Assembly (NCBI RefSeq): GCF_030268065.1
Contig: NZ_BSDD01000002.1
Location: forward strand, 310,001 to 374,000
Reading direction: 5' to 3'
Origin: Geothrix rubra
GTDB lineage: Bacteria > Acidobacteriota > Holophagae > Holophagales > Holophagaceae
DNA length: 64,000 nucleotides
The notes under the pieces were generated by a model. The model ran no database searches. It had not been told where the DNA came from and saw only the letters and a program-made list of their open reading frames with translations. Position 1 is the stretch's first letter. Each line of letters begins with the position of its first letter. Positions 19,593 to 29,785 of this stretch are shown here, in pieces. The position numbers were made by a program, and so were the translations under genes.

Positions 19593-22511
19593 ATGCATCT
19601 CTTGAACAACCGAATGGGCCGGATCGCGGCCCTCCTGGCTGTCGGCGGCGTCGTCGCCATGGCCCAGGGCACTCAGACCGCCAACGTGACGGGCACGGTC
19701 GTCGACGGCTCCGGCGCCCCCGTTGCCGGCGTGACCGTCCGCCTGACCTCCCCCGCCCTGCAGGGCGTGCGCACCTACAGCACGGATGCCACCGGCAAGT
19801 TCATCGCCCGCCTCCTGCCTCCCGGCTTCTACACCATCACCCTCACCAAGGACGGGATGGAGACCCAGAAGGTTCAGGAGCAGCTCGGCATCGACCAGAC
19901 CTTCTCGCCCCGTTTCACCATGGTGAAGACGGGCGCCGCAGTCGTGGAAGTGGTCGCTGCCGCCCCCGCCGTGGACAAGACGGACGTCAAGACCGCCACC
20001 AACTACCGCAATGACCAGGTGGACGAGCTGCCCACCAACAACCGCAGCATGGAGACCGTGGCCCTCCTCACCCCCGGCGTCACCACCGGCGTGGGCGGCC
20101 GCGTGCAGATCCGCGGCGCCATGACCTCCGGCAACCTGTACCTGCTGGACGGCCAGAACATCGCCGACAATGCCTACAACAACCGCGGCGTCTCCGTGAT
20201 CGATGACTCCATCGAAGAGACTCAGGTCGTGACGGGCGCCATGTCCGCCGAATACGGCGACGTGGAAGGCGGCGTCATCAACTCCATCACGAAGTCGGGC
20301 GGCAACGAGTTCAGTGGCTCCCTGCGCTGGGAGCTGAACAACCCCTCCTGGAACGCCATGCAGCCGTTCCAGTCCAAGGCCACCCTGAACAACATCCTCG
20401 GCGAGCAGAAGACCCTCTTCCTGAGCGGTCCGATCCTCAAGGACAAGCTCTGGTTTGCAGCCTCCTACTTCCGGACCGAGCTGAACACCCCCAACACCAT
20501 TGGCGGCAATCTCAGCTCTGATCCCCTCGGTGTGGGCGCCGCGAACCCCACGGACGGCACCGGCTTCGGCGCAGGTTACGTCCAGGGCCGGAAGGATATC
20601 CGTCGGCAGGCCAAGCTGACCTGGTCCATCAACCAGGACCACACCCTGGTCGTGGCCTACATGCGCAATGCCATCAACGACACGAACCGCAACTACAGCG
20701 CCGGTGAACTCCTCGCCCTGGTCCCCCAGATCAGCGTCTCCGACTTCTGGAACGCCACGCTGCGGTCCGCCTGGACCACCAACTTCACCACCGAGATCCG
20801 CTTCGGCAAGAAGCACCAGAACCTGTCCGCCGGCGGGTCTCCGAACGGCCAGAGCCCCATCCAGTCGGATGACACGGCCCTCTTCTACAACAACGGTATT
20901 TTCAACAATGCGGACGGCGGCGACAACCGCGACAACCGCACCTACAACCTGAAGGCCAGCCTCTTCTGGGATGCCGCCGGCAGCCACCAGACTGACTTCG
21001 GCATCGACTACTACGAGGGGATTCGCCGCGCCCGCAACGAGCAGAGCCCGACGAACCTCATCTTCGAGGCTGCCGGCGTGGATCTCACCACCCGCACCGC
21101 CATTCCCACCGCCGTCTGGGTCTTCACCAGCACCGCCGGCGAGGCCAAGAACTACTCCTACGGCCTCTACGCGAACGACAAGTGGAGCGTGAACCAGCAC
21201 TGGAACTTCCAGCTTGGCCTGCGCTGGGACAAGTACAAGGCCGAGAATGAATCCGGCGCCCGCACGGCCGGCGCCGATGGCATCTCCCCCCGCCTGGGTG
21301 CCACCTACGACCTGTTCGGCGACAGCAAGCACATCTTCAAGGCCAGCTACGCCCGCTACAACGCCAAGGTGCTTGAAGGCATCACCAACTCCGTCACCGG
21401 CCAGGGCAACCCGACCGAGGTGGATTGGTACGCCAACTCCTTCCTGGCGGCCGGTGGTGATTGGCTGCCCGCCAACCGCATCAGCTTCGCGGATATCCAG
21501 AACCTGGCGAACTACGCCATCGGCGGAACCAACCCCATCGCCTACTACAACAACCCCACCCTCAATGTGCGCCTGAACGACAAGATGAAGGCCCCCACGG
21601 TGGATGAGATCCAGGGCAGCTACGCCTACTCGTTCAACTGGGCGGGCATCGGCGACGGCTACGTGAAGGTGACCGGCGTCTACAAGAACTGGAAGAACCT
21701 CATTGACGTCACCACCGGCAACCAGGGGACTGTGACCGATCCCACGGGTGCCACCATCTATATGAACGTCTGGGACAACAATTCCGATGCCAAGCGCAAG
21801 TACCAGGGCCTCGAGATTGAGGGCCAGCTGAACCGCAACGGCTGGACCTATGGCGGCAACGTCACCTGGAGCAAGCTGCAGGGCAACTACGAGGGAGAGG
21901 GCACCAATACCCCCGGCCGCGGCGAGTCCATCAACAGCTGGTACATCCAGAATGGGGTCCAGCTCTTTGACAAGAACTGGATTCACCCCTACGGCTACCT
22001 GACCGGCCACGATCCCCTTCGCATGCGCCTGAACGCCAGCAAGGTCTTCAACAATGAGTTCGGCAAGACGACGGTGGGCTTCATCTACCGCTTCGACGCC
22101 GGCTCCCACTACAGCAACACCCGCACCATCTCCCGCACCCGGCTGGGCGGTGCGACGCTCAGCAGCCAGGCTGGCAGCAGCTTCACCCAGTACATGGACC
22201 AGGAGCGCGGCGCCGGTGTCTACAACGCCGCGGCCTTCCTCGACCTCGCCATCACCCACGACTTCCCCCTCTTCAAGGTGGGCAGCAAGGACGTGACGGC
22301 TTTCGGCAAGGTGGTCATCACCAACGTGCTCAACCACCAGCAGATCGTCACCTTTAACACCAGCTATGCCTCGGTGCCGACCTCCTACGCCTACCCCAAC
22401 GCGGTCAACGCCCCCTGGGTGCAGGGCAGCCTCTTTGGCACCGCCCTCAACAGCAGCGGCTACTACGGCCAGGCCCGCAACATCGTGGCCTCCGCCGGAT
22501 TCCGTTTCTAG
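19593..22511 (+). CDS. Oar-like TonB-dependent receptor 2
   Basis: The protein has 972 residues. The signal peptide ends at VVAMAQ. A carboxypeptidase-regulatory-like domain (about 28-110, NVTGTVVDGSGAPVAGVTV) is followed by the plug (DELPTNNRSMETVALLTPGV, NLYLLDGQNIADNAYNNRG, DVEGGVINSITKSGGNEFSG) and a barrel ending in SAGFRF. The barrel is Asn/Tyr/Trp-rich. It differs enough from receptors 1 and 3 to suggest a different ligand. The ATG follows GGAGG at good spacing, and a strong terminator follows the stop. Confidence 0.9.
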   Translation: MHLLNNRMGRIAALLAVGGVVAMAQGTQTANVTGTVVDGSGAPVAGVTVRLTSPALQGVRTYSTDATGKFIARLLPPGFYTITLTKDGMETQKVQEQLGIDQTFSPRFTMVKTGAAVVEVVAAAPAVDKTDVKTATNYRNDQVDELPTNNRSMETVALLTPGVTTGVGGRVQIRGAMTSGNLYLLDGQNIADNAYNNRGVSVIDDSIEETQVVTGAMSAEYGDVEGGVINSITKSGGNEFSGSLRWELNNPSWNAMQPFQSKATLNNILGEQKTLFLSGPILKDKLWFAASYFRTELNTPNTIGGNLSSDPLGVGAANPTDGTGFGAGYVQGRKDIRRQAKLTWSINQDHTLVVAYMRNAINDTNRNYSAGELLALVPQISVSDFWNATLRSAWTTNFTTEIRFGKKHQNLSAGGSPNGQSPIQSDDTALFYNNGIFNNADGGDNRDNRTYNLKASLFWDAAGSHQTDFGIDYYEGIRRARNEQSPTNLIFEAAGVDLTTRTAIPTAVWVFTSTAGEAKNYSYGLYANDKWSVNQHWNFQLGLRWDKYKAENESGARTAGADGISPRLGATYDLFGDSKHIFKASYARYNAKVLEGITNSVTGQGNPTEVDWYANSFLAAGGDWLPANRISFADIQNLANYAIGGTNPIAYYNNPTLNVRLNDKMKAPTVDEIQGSYAYSFNWAGIGDGYVKVTGVYKNWKNLIDVTTGNQGTVTDPTGATIYMNVWDNNSDAKRKYQGLEIEGQLNRNGWTYGGNVTWSKLQGNYEGEGTNTPGRGESINSWYIQNGVQLFDKNWIHPYGYLTGHDPLRMRLNASKVFNNEFGKTTVGFIYRFDAGSHYSNTRTISRTRLGGATLSSQAGSSFTQYMDQERGAGVYNAAAFLDLAITHDFPLFKVGSKDVTAFGKVVITNVLNHQQIVTFNTSYASVPTSYAYPNAVNAPWVQGSLFGTALNSSGYYGQARNIVASAGFRF

Positions 22512-22524
22512 GAATCTCCAAGCC

Positions 22525-22556
22525 CAAAAAAAGAGGCCCGAAAGGGCCTCTTTTTT
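22525..22556 (+). terminator. Rho-independent terminator of receptor 2
   Basis: The stem AGAGGCCC / GGGCCTCT has a GAAA-type loop, flanked by an A-run on the left and TTTTTT on the right. It would work in both directions. Confidence 0.92.
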
Positions 22557-22862
22557 CATGTACCCATCCATGTGTTCCGCCTATTTTCTCGATGATCCCC
22601 GGAATGAGTCCGCCCTCAAGAAACGATGTAACTTCCCGGTAAACAGAAAATACTTTGTGTGACGGCGGGAACCTGACTTATCCTTGACGCCACTTGATCC
22701 GTTCTTTGTGAAGCCATTTGATCCGAGGCTCCTGTTCCCCGACGCTTGTCGATTTCGAGTCGCAGATCCAATGCTCCATGTCCCCCTCCACCTTTCGGTG
22801 GATGGGCCGTTCTCCCCCTCGCACAACCCGCGGCACCGCCGCATCTCCATAGGAGTTCCTCT
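22557..22862. other. Intergenic region before receptor 3
   Basis: This is 306 bp of moderate GC. TTGACG at 22684-22689 resembles a -35 element, but no good -10 lies at the right distance. Short repeats of TTGATCCG occur at 22695-22702 and, as TTGATCCGA, at 22721-22729. No gene or recognised RNA element is seen. Confidence 0.3.
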
Positions 22863-25800
22863 ATGAACCGAGTCTTCTCGAGGCTTGGTCTGGCTGCCGC
22901 CATCGTGGCGGGCGCCGGGACCTACGCCTTCGCTCAGACCGCCACCACCGGCGCCGTGAGCGGCACGATCACCGACAAGGCCGGAGCTCCGGTCGCCGGT
23001 GCCGCGGTCCGCGTGACCTCGGCCCAGACCTCCCGCACCTACCTCACGGGCGCGGACGGCACCTTCCGCATGGGCCTCCTGAACCCCGGCTCCTGGACGA
23101 TCGAAGTCACCAAGTCCGGCTTCCAGAAGTTCAGCCAGACCATCACGGTCCTGGTGAACCAGACCCAGCCCGTCAACGTCAAGATGGCCGCCGAGGCCGC
23201 CACGGTCGTCGAGGTGCTCGGCACCCAGACCACCATCGACAACACCACCACCCAGACGGGCATGGTCACCTCCATGGACACCCTGTCTGCCATCCCGGTG
23301 GGCCGTGACATCAGCTCCGTGACCATGCTGGCCCCCGGCGTCGCCTCCGGCGGGTTCGCCGGCCACAACGATCCGACCATCGGCGGCGGTTCCGCGGCCG
23401 AGAACAGCTACGTCGTGGACGGCCTCTCCACCACCAACACCAGCCGCGGCTTCCAGGGCGCCTCCCTGGTGACCGACTTCATCGACCAGGTGGAAGTCCA
23501 GACCGGCGGCTTCAAGCCCGAGTACAGCGCCCTCGGCGGCGTGATCAACGCCATCACCAAGTCCGGCACCAACGAGTTCAAGGGCTCCTCCTGGCTGACC
23601 TGGGACGCCATCGGCATCCAGGCCCTCCCCAAGTCCAGCCCCTACTTCCGCCCCACCGACCAGACCGCCAACAGCCGCTATGACATCGGCGCCCAGGTCG
23701 GCGGCCCCATCATCAAGGACAAGCTGTTCTACTTCGTCGGCGTGGACGGGAACATCACCGAGTCCCCCAACGCCCTCCCGAACAACAACGGCCTGATCAA
23801 CAGCAAGGAGAAGGTCACCACCTACCAGTGGCTGGGCAAGTTGAACTGGTACCTCACCCAGGACCAGCAGATCACCTTCTCCGCCAACGTGAACAGCCTC
23901 AAGGACGACTACCCGCTCCTCTACCCCACCACGGGCAACGCGAACCTCGGGTACAACGACAAGAACACCACCCAGAACTTCGTGCTGAACTACGACTGGA
24001 CCATCAGCCCCAGCCTCTTCTTCAGCGTGAAGGCCGGCACCACCCAGTACAAGGATGAGTACGCCCCCACCGACACCACCGACATCGCGGTGACCGACAA
24101 CAACTTCTACGTCACCGGCCCCGGCAACACGAACCCCGCCAGCCCCTACTACAACCCGGCCCTCGGCCCGGCGACCTACGGCGCCGGCAGCGGCCTGGCC
24201 TTCCGCAGTGGCGGCGCCGGCTACACCCCGACGCTGGACAAGACGGTCACCACCCAGTTCCGGGCGGACCTCAGCTGGTTCGTGGGCACCCACAACATGA
24301 AGTTCGGCGTGTCCCAGCTCACCTCGAAGTACACCGAGGTCGCCTCCACCTCCGGCGGCGAGCGCGTCACCCTGCGGCGTTCGGCCGCCGGCGCCTTCCT
24401 CGGCGTGGACCGGCAGTTCCTCCACACCAACGCCACGGTGAAGGCCATCTTCACCGGCTTCTACGCCCAGGACACCTGGGATGTGGGCTCGGGCCTGAAG
24501 CTGATGTACGGCGCGCGGTACGAGATCCAGGACCAGCGCGACCTGAATAACCAGACCTTCCTGAAGTTCAGCAACTTCAACGACCAGCTCCAGCCCCGCC
24601 TGGGCTTCACCTGGGACGTGAACGGCGACGGCCGCAGCAAGGTGTCCGGCAGCTACGCCCGCTACTTCGAGAGCATCCCCCAGCGCATGGCCATCCGCGT
24701 GTATGCGAACGAGACCTACCTCCGCTACCGCTACTCGGCCAGCAACTCCACCTACAACACGACCACCGGCGCCTACGCCTACAACACCGCCGGCACGGGC
24801 CCGAGCAGCATCACCGACTTCGCCACGCCGTTCAGCTTCGATCCCATCGCCGAAGGCGTGAAGCTGCCCCAGCGCAACGAGTACACCCTCGGCTACGACC
24901 ACACCTTCACGAGCGGCTGGACCGCGGGCATCCACGGCAAGTACCGCGAGCTGAAGAACCCCATGGAAGACATGGTGTTCACCGACACCGCCGGCAATCC
25001 CTACGACGAGGGTCCGGCCATCGTTTTCGACGGCGCGGGCGTTCCCCAGTTCGGCGCGGGCGCGGCCGTCATCGGCAACCCCGGCGGCTTCCAGCAGTGG
25101 CGCCCCAACCCCAAGAGCATGACGCTCTACTGGCTGGCCATGGGCAATGCCAACCCCAATGGCGCCGGCCCCGGCTACAGCTACAACAGCTACGGCATCA
25201 ACATCCTGCAGTACTACAACCCGTCCACGGGCCTGTTCACGGTGCCCGATACCCGCTTCCCCAAGGCCGGCAACAAGTACTCCAGCGTGGACATCACCCT
25301 GGACAAGAAGACCGACCGCGACGTCGTGAGCTTCAGCTACACCTGGAGCCGCCTGGAAGGGAACTACGAGGGCGTGGTGTCCAGCTCCAACGGCCAGGCG
25401 GACGGCAACATCACCGCCAGCTTCGACTACTACCCCTATGTCGGCTACGGCCTCCTGCCCAACGACCGCACCCACATCTTCAAGTTCTACGCCAGCCACC
25501 GCTTCGACATCGCCGGCAGCGACCTGAACGTGGGCGTGAACTGGGTGTACCAGAGCGGGACCCCCATCAGCTACTTCGACGATGGTTCCAGCAGCAACCC
25601 GCCGATCCCCGACCTCGGCGGCTACGGCAACGCCACCCCGCAGAACGGTCAGCTCGGCCAGTACGGGCGCACCCCCGCCACCAACAACGTCGACGCCCAT
25701 GCGGACTTCGTCTACAAGTTCGGTGGCAAGTTCCGCCTGATCCCCAGCATCGACATGTTCAACGTGTTCAACACCCGCTACGCCACGGGGGTGTTCCAGC

Positions 25801-25901
25801 AGGCCATGGACCAGTCCGCCACCCCGGACGTCCGCTACGGCCAGGCCACCGACTGGCAGCTCGGCCGCCGCTACCGTTTCGGCATCAAGCTCCAGTTCTA
25901 G
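22863..25901 (+). CDS. Oar-like TonB-dependent receptor 3
   Basis: The protein has 1012 residues. The signal peptide ends at GTYAFAQ, followed by a regulatory-like beta-sandwich (about 28-115, GAVSGTITDKAGAPVAGAAV). The plug contains AIPVGRDISSVTMLAPGVASGG, NSYVVDGLSTTNTSRG and ALGGVINAITKSGTNEFKG. The barrel ends in RFGIKLQF. Plug wording (VDGLSTTN, D-F-I-x-x-V-x-V) is closer to receptor 1 than to receptor 2. ATG 22863 is preferred to longer frames because AGGAG lies upstream and the signal peptide begins there. Confidence 0.9.
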   Translation: MNRVFSRLGLAAAIVAGAGTYAFAQTATTGAVSGTITDKAGAPVAGAAVRVTSAQTSRTYLTGADGTFRMGLLNPGSWTIEVTKSGFQKFSQTITVLVNQTQPVNVKMAAEAATVVEVLGTQTTIDNTTTQTGMVTSMDTLSAIPVGRDISSVTMLAPGVASGGFAGHNDPTIGGGSAAENSYVVDGLSTTNTSRGFQGASLVTDFIDQVEVQTGGFKPEYSALGGVINAITKSGTNEFKGSSWLTWDAIGIQALPKSSPYFRPTDQTANSRYDIGAQVGGPIIKDKLFYFVGVDGNITESPNALPNNNGLINSKEKVTTYQWLGKLNWYLTQDQQITFSANVNSLKDDYPLLYPTTGNANLGYNDKNTTQNFVLNYDWTISPSLFFSVKAGTTQYKDEYAPTDTTDIAVTDNNFYVTGPGNTNPASPYYNPALGPATYGAGSGLAFRSGGAGYTPTLDKTVTTQFRADLSWFVGTHNMKFGVSQLTSKYTEVASTSGGERVTLRRSAAGAFLGVDRQFLHTNATVKAIFTGFYAQDTWDVGSGLKLMYGARYEIQDQRDLNNQTFLKFSNFNDQLQPRLGFTWDVNGDGRSKVSGSYARYFESIPQRMAIRVYANETYLRYRYSASNSTYNTTTGAYAYNTAGTGPSSITDFATPFSFDPIAEGVKLPQRNEYTLGYDHTFTSGWTAGIHGKYRELKNPMEDMVFTDTAGNPYDEGPAIVFDGAGVPQFGAGAAVIGNPGGFQQWRPNPKSMTLYWLAMGNANPNGAGPGYSYNSYGINILQYYNPSTGLFTVPDTRFPKAGNKYSSVDITLDKKTDRDVVSFSYTWSRLEGNYEGVVSSSNGQADGNITASFDYYPYVGYGLLPNDRTHIFKFYASHRFDIAGSDLNVGVNWVYQSGTPISYFDDGSSSNPPIPDLGGYGNATPQNGQLGQYGRTPATNNVDAHADFVYKFGGKFRLIPSIDMFNVFNTRYATGVFQQAMDQSATPDVRYGQATDWQLGRRYRFGIKLQF

Positions 25902-25923
25902 ACTGGCTGCCATGCTCGACTGG

Positions 25924-25952
25924 AAGGGGCCCCGCAAGGGGCCCCTTCTTCT
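25924..25952 (+). terminator. Hairpin terminator between receptor 3 and the convergent adenosyltransferase gene
   Basis: A 10-bp perfect stem, AAGGGGCCCC / GGGGCCCCTT, has a GCAA tetraloop, with TTCTTCT after it. It serves receptor 3 and perhaps also the minus-strand gene ending at 25986. Confidence 0.85.
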
Positions 25953-25985
25953 ATGCCCGATGCCAAGCCGGGCCGGGGAACGCCC

Positions 25986-26543
25986 CTAGCCCTTCGGCAC
26001 CCACTCGATGTCGGCCGTTCCCGCCACTGCGTTCTCGGCGCGGGCGAGGGCGAAGAACCAGTCGCTGAGCCGGTTGAGGTACCGCACCACGGCGGGATCC
26101 AGGGGCTCCTCGTGGACGAGGGCCACCGCCTCCCGCTCCGCCCGGCGGCAGACCGTGCGGGCCAGGTGGCCGTAGGCCGCCCCTGCGGTGCCGCCCGGCA
26201 GGACGAAGTTCTTCATGGGCGGCGCCAGGGCCGTCAGGCGGTCGATGTCCGCCTCCATGGCCTCCAGTCCCCAGGTGGGTCGGCTCATGCGCTGGCCCAG
26301 GAGCTCCTGCCGTCCCGCGGGCGTGGCGAGGATGGCCCCCAGCACGAAGAGGTCGTGCTGGATCCTCTGGAGCGTCTCCGCGTCCGCGCAGGCGGGGCTG
26401 GCGTGCAGCCGCAACACCCCCACCACGCTGTTCAACTCGTCCAGGGTGCCGTAGGCCGCCAGGCGCAGGTGGGACTTGCTCACCCGGTCCCCGCCGAAGA
26501 GCCCCGTGGAGCCGTCATCACCCGTGCGCGTGTAGAGCTTCAT
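25986..26543 (-). CDS. ATP:cob(I)alamin adenosyltransferase, PduO type
   Basis: The enzyme has 185 residues and transfers the adenosyl group of ATP to cob(I)alamin, making coenzyme B12. Family motifs are clear: YTRTGDDGSTGLFGGDRVSKS at the N-terminus (ATP-binding; shown here as TGDDGSTGLFGG), YGTLDELNSVVG, and RTVCRRAERE with YLNRLSDWFFALAR at the C-terminus. ATG 26543 is the start that gives the standard N-terminus MKLYTRTGD. It is the last gene of leuS-pyrE-atr. No other B12 gene or B12 riboswitch is evident nearby. Confidence 0.95.
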   Translation of the reverse strand: MKLYTRTGDDGSTGLFGGDRVSKSHLRLAAYGTLDELNSVVGVLRLHASPACADAETLQRIQHDLFVLGAILATPAGRQELLGQRMSRPTWGLEAMEADIDRLTALAPPMKNFVLPGGTAGAAYGHLARTVCRRAEREAVALVHEEPLDPAVVRYLNRLSDWFFALARAENAVAGTADIEWVPKG

Positions 26544-26581
26544 GCTCGGACCTCGGAAAAACGGGACAGGAATCGGCGAGC

Positions 26582-27223
26582 CTAGGCCCCGCCGCGGGCG
26601 CGGCTCCAGGCCACGGTATCCGAGCGCCACGCGCCCAGGGCCTCGGAACCGGCGGTGTCCAGGATTCCCCGACCGCGCGCCTCCTCGGCCAGGACCTCGA
26701 AGGAGGCCAGCACCTCGAGCGGCAGCGCGGCCCCTGCGAAGGCCGCCTCGGCCTGGGGCAGGCCGTAGCTGAAGAGGGCCAGCACCGCCACGACCTCCGC
26801 GCCCTCGGCGCGCAGGGCCTCCACGCAGCGCAGGCTGGAGCCTCCGGTGGAGATGAGGTCTTCGATGAGAACCGCCCGATGGCCCTTGGCGTCGGGGCCT
26901 TCGACCTGGCGCCCCATGCCGTGCTTCTTGGGCTCGGGCCGGACGTAGGCCATGGGTACGCCCAGGCGGTCCGCCACGAGGGCCGCCCAGGCGATGCCGG
27001 CCGTGGCCGCTCCGGCGATGAGGGTGGGCTTGAGCTCCCGGGCGCGGGCGGCCAGCGCCTCCACCACCTGGCCCCGCGGGTCGGGGAAGCCGAGCAGCTG
27101 CCGGTTGTCGCAGTAGATGGGGGACTTCAGCCCGCTCGCCCAGGTGAAGGGCTCCAGGGGCCGCAGGCGCACGGCCCCGGCCTCCAGCAGGCAGCCGGCG
27201 AGATCACGGGGGGTCAGGGACAT
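26582..27223 (-). CDS. pyrE: Orotate phosphoribosyltransferase
   Basis: The enzyme has 213 residues and makes orotidine-5'-phosphate from orotate and PRPP in UMP synthesis. The PRPP motif is AVLIEDLISTGGSS. Also present are YVRPEPKKHGMGRQVEG (catalytic Lys loop) and WASGLKSPIYCDNR. The start ATG has GGAG upstream. It sits 31 bp downstream of leuS and 38 bp upstream of the adenosyltransferase start, so it is probably part of one transcript. Confidence 0.96.
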   Translation of the reverse strand: MSLTPRDLAGCLLEAGAVRLRPLEPFTWASGLKSPIYCDNRQLLGFPDPRGQVVEALAARARELKPTLIAGAATAGIAWAALVADRLGVPMAYVRPEPKKHGMGRQVEGPDAKGHRAVLIEDLISTGGSSLRCVEALRAEGAEVVAVLALFSYGLPQAEAAFAGAALPLEVLASFEVLAEEARGRGILDTAGSEALGAWRSDTVAWSRARGGA

Positions 27224-27254
27224 GGGACGCTCCGGGAAGGGGCCGGGCCTGGGT

Positions 27255-29678
27255 TCACTTGACGACGATGCTCACCAGCTTGCCGCCGGGGGGCACCACC
27301 ACTTTCACGATCTCCTTGCCGGCGAGGTGGGACTGGGCCTCGGGGCAGGCCAGGGCCGCGGCGCGGCGGGTCGCCTCCGGAGCGGCGGCCGGAACGCTGA
27401 CGCGGCCGCGCACCTTGCCGTTCACCTGCACCACCACCGTCACCTCGTCCGCCTCCAGGTAGGCCGGATCGGCCTCGGGCCAGGCGGCCTGCATGCAGAG
27501 GCCGGGCTTGCCGAGCTGGCTCCAGAGCTGCTCCGCGAGGTGGGGCGCCACGGGTGACATCATCCGCACGAAGGCGTCGAGGGCGTGCTGCATCACCGCG
27601 GCGCGGTGGGGCGCGCCGGCGGGCAGATCGGCCAGGGCGTTGGAGAGCTCCATGAGGCCCGAGACCACGGTGTTGAACTGGTAGCGCTTCTCCAGGTCAT
27701 CCGTGAGGCGGGCGATGGTCTGGTTCAGCTTGATGAGGAGGGCCTTCTCCTCGGGGGCCAGCTGGTCCCGCCCGGGCAGCGCCTCCGTGGAGACCGCGTG
27801 CTCGTCCACCATGCGGGCGATGCGCTTGAGGAAGCGGGTGGCGCCCTCGATGCCCTCGAAGCCCGTCCAGTCGATCTCCTTCTCGATGGGCGCGGCGAAG
27901 ATCATGAAGAGCCGCAGGGCGTCCGCGCCGTACTTCGAGATCACCTCGTCCGGATCCACGATGTTGCCCTTGGACTTGCTCATCTTCGAGCCATCCTTGA
28001 GCACCATGCCCTGGCAGATGAGCTTCTGGAACGGCTCGGGGCCGCTGGCCAGGCCGAGGTCGCGCAGCACCTTGTAGAAGTAGCGGGCATAGATGAGGTG
28101 CATGGTGGCGTGCTCGATGCCGCCCACGTAGAGATCCACGGGCATCCAGGCGTCGCTCTCCGCCTTGGCGAAGGGCAGCTGGGCGTTCTTCGGATCCAGG
28201 TACCGCAGCCAGTACCAGCTGCTGTCCACGAAGGTGTCCATCGTATCGGTCTCACGACGGGCGGGCCGGCCGCAGGCTGGACAGGCGCAGTCCAGGAAGG
28301 ATCTCGAGGTGGTCAGGGGCGAGGGGCCATGCCCCGTGAAGGCCACGTCCTCCGGCAGGCGCACGGGCAGGTTCTCGGCCTTCTCGGGCACCACGCCGCA
28401 GCTGTCGCAATGCACCGTCGGGATGGGCGTCCCCCAGTACCGCTGGCGGCTGAGGCCCCAGTCCTTGAGCTTGTAGGTGACCGTCTTCTCGGCCCGGCCG
28501 CCCAGCCTCGCCACCATGGCGGTGACCGCGTCCTCGCTCTTCATGCCCGTGAACTCGCCGCTGTTCACGAGGGTGCCCAGGTCCCATTCGCTCTCGGCCT
28601 CGATGACCTTGGGGATGGGCAGGCCGTACTTCTCCGCGAATTCGTGGTCGCGTTCGTCGTGGGCCGGCACGCCCATGACGGCGCCGGTGCCGTAGTCCAT
28701 CAGCACGTAGTTGGCCGCGAAGACCGGCACCTCCGCCCCGGTGAAGGGGTGGATCACCGAGAGCGCCGTGCGGTGGCCCAGCTTGATGTCGCTCATGAGG
28801 CGGTCCTCGCGGCTCATGGCGGCCACCTGGTCGCAGAAGGCCCGCAGGGCGTCGTCCCCTTCCGCGGCGCGCTCGATGACCGGATGCTCCGTGCTGAGGG
28901 CCATGAAGGTGACGCCGAAGAGCGTGTCGAGGCGGGTGGTGAAGACCTCCACCTGGCCTCCGCCCTTGAGGTCGAAGGCGAGGCGGGCGCCCTCGGAGCG
29001 GCCGATCCAGTTCCGCTGCATGGTCTTGACGTTGTCGGGCCAGTCCAGCCCGTCGAGGCAGGCCAGCAGCTCGTCCGCGTACTTCGTCGTCCTGAAGAAG
29101 TACTGCTCCAGGGGCTTCTGGGTGACGGGGAACCCGGTGCGCTCGTCCTTGCCGTCCACCACCTGCTCGTTGGCAAGGACGGTGCCCAGCTCCTCGCACC
29201 AGTTCACGGTGCGCATGGCACGGAAGACGTCGCCCCGCTCCCACATCTTCAGGAAGAGCCACTGGTTCCATCGGTAGTAGTCGTCCTGGAAGCTGGCGAT
29301 CTCCCGGTCCCAGTCGTAGCTGATGCCCATCTTCTGGATCTGGCCCTTCATCTCCTCGATGTTCTTGCGGGTCCAGATCGCGGGGTGGATGCCGTGCTTG
29401 ATGGCGGCGTTCTCCGCCGGGAGGCCGAAGCTGTCCCAGCCCAGGGGATGCATGACCTCGTACCCCCGCATGCGGCGGAAGCGGGCCGTCACGTCGCCCA
29501 GGGTGTAGTTGCGCACATGGCCCATGTGGATGCGGCCGCTGGGATAGGGCAGCATCACCAGCATGTAGAAGGTCTTCGAGCCGGGCAGCAGCTCCGAGGC
29601 CCGCTTGGCGCGGAAGGCGCCGGACTCGAGCCAGCGCTGCTGGATCTCGGGTTCCTGGACAAGGGGCTGGAAGGGCAT
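27255..29678 (-). CDS. leuS: Leucyl-tRNA synthetase
   Basis: The enzyme has 807 residues. The class I signatures are HMGH in YPSGRIHMGHVRNY and KMSKS in GSKMSKSKGNIVDPD. A CP1 editing domain is present, with TRLDTLFGVTFMALSTEHP and the Asp motif in GTGAVMGVPAHDERD. A zinc-ribbon-like CDSCG and CPACG pair is visible in the insertion region. The anticodon-binding domain and the C-terminal domain (VVQVNGKVRGRV) complete the protein. It charges tRNA-Leu. It starts the leuS-pyrE-atr group and is divergent from the hybrid kinase. Confidence 0.97.
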   Translation of the reverse strand: MPFQPLVQEPEIQQRWLESGAFRAKRASELLPGSKTFYMLVMLPYPSGRIHMGHVRNYTLGDVTARFRRMRGYEVMHPLGWDSFGLPAENAAIKHGIHPAIWTRKNIEEMKGQIQKMGISYDWDREIASFQDDYYRWNQWLFLKMWERGDVFRAMRTVNWCEELGTVLANEQVVDGKDERTGFPVTQKPLEQYFFRTTKYADELLACLDGLDWPDNVKTMQRNWIGRSEGARLAFDLKGGGQVEVFTTRLDTLFGVTFMALSTEHPVIERAAEGDDALRAFCDQVAAMSREDRLMSDIKLGHRTALSVIHPFTGAEVPVFAANYVLMDYGTGAVMGVPAHDERDHEFAEKYGLPIPKVIEAESEWDLGTLVNSGEFTGMKSEDAVTAMVARLGGRAEKTVTYKLKDWGLSRQRYWGTPIPTVHCDSCGVVPEKAENLPVRLPEDVAFTGHGPSPLTTSRSFLDCACPACGRPARRETDTMDTFVDSSWYWLRYLDPKNAQLPFAKAESDAWMPVDLYVGGIEHATMHLIYARYFYKVLRDLGLASGPEPFQKLICQGMVLKDGSKMSKSKGNIVDPDEVISKYGADALRLFMIFAAPIEKEIDWTGFEGIEGATRFLKRIARMVDEHAVSTEALPGRDQLAPEEKALLIKLNQTIARLTDDLEKRYQFNTVVSGLMELSNALADLPAGAPHRAAVMQHALDAFVRMMSPVAPHLAEQLWSQLGKPGLCMQAAWPEADPAYLEADEVTVVVQVNGKVRGRVSVPAAAPEATRRAAALACPEAQSHLAGKEIVKVVVPPGGKLVSIVVK

Positions 29679-29785
29679 GGCACGGCTCCGGTAGAACCCT
29701 TGATTCTACTGGCAAATGCCCCGCCCTCCAGGGCCCGGATTTAGGCCCGCCCGGACCGGGGCCGATAGATCGCATCGAGGCGCTC

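Noticed and set aside
25956-27250. Cobalamin riboswitch linked to the adenosyltransferase gene
   Set aside because: No B12-box sequence is visible, and the gene is in an operon with leuS and pyrE.
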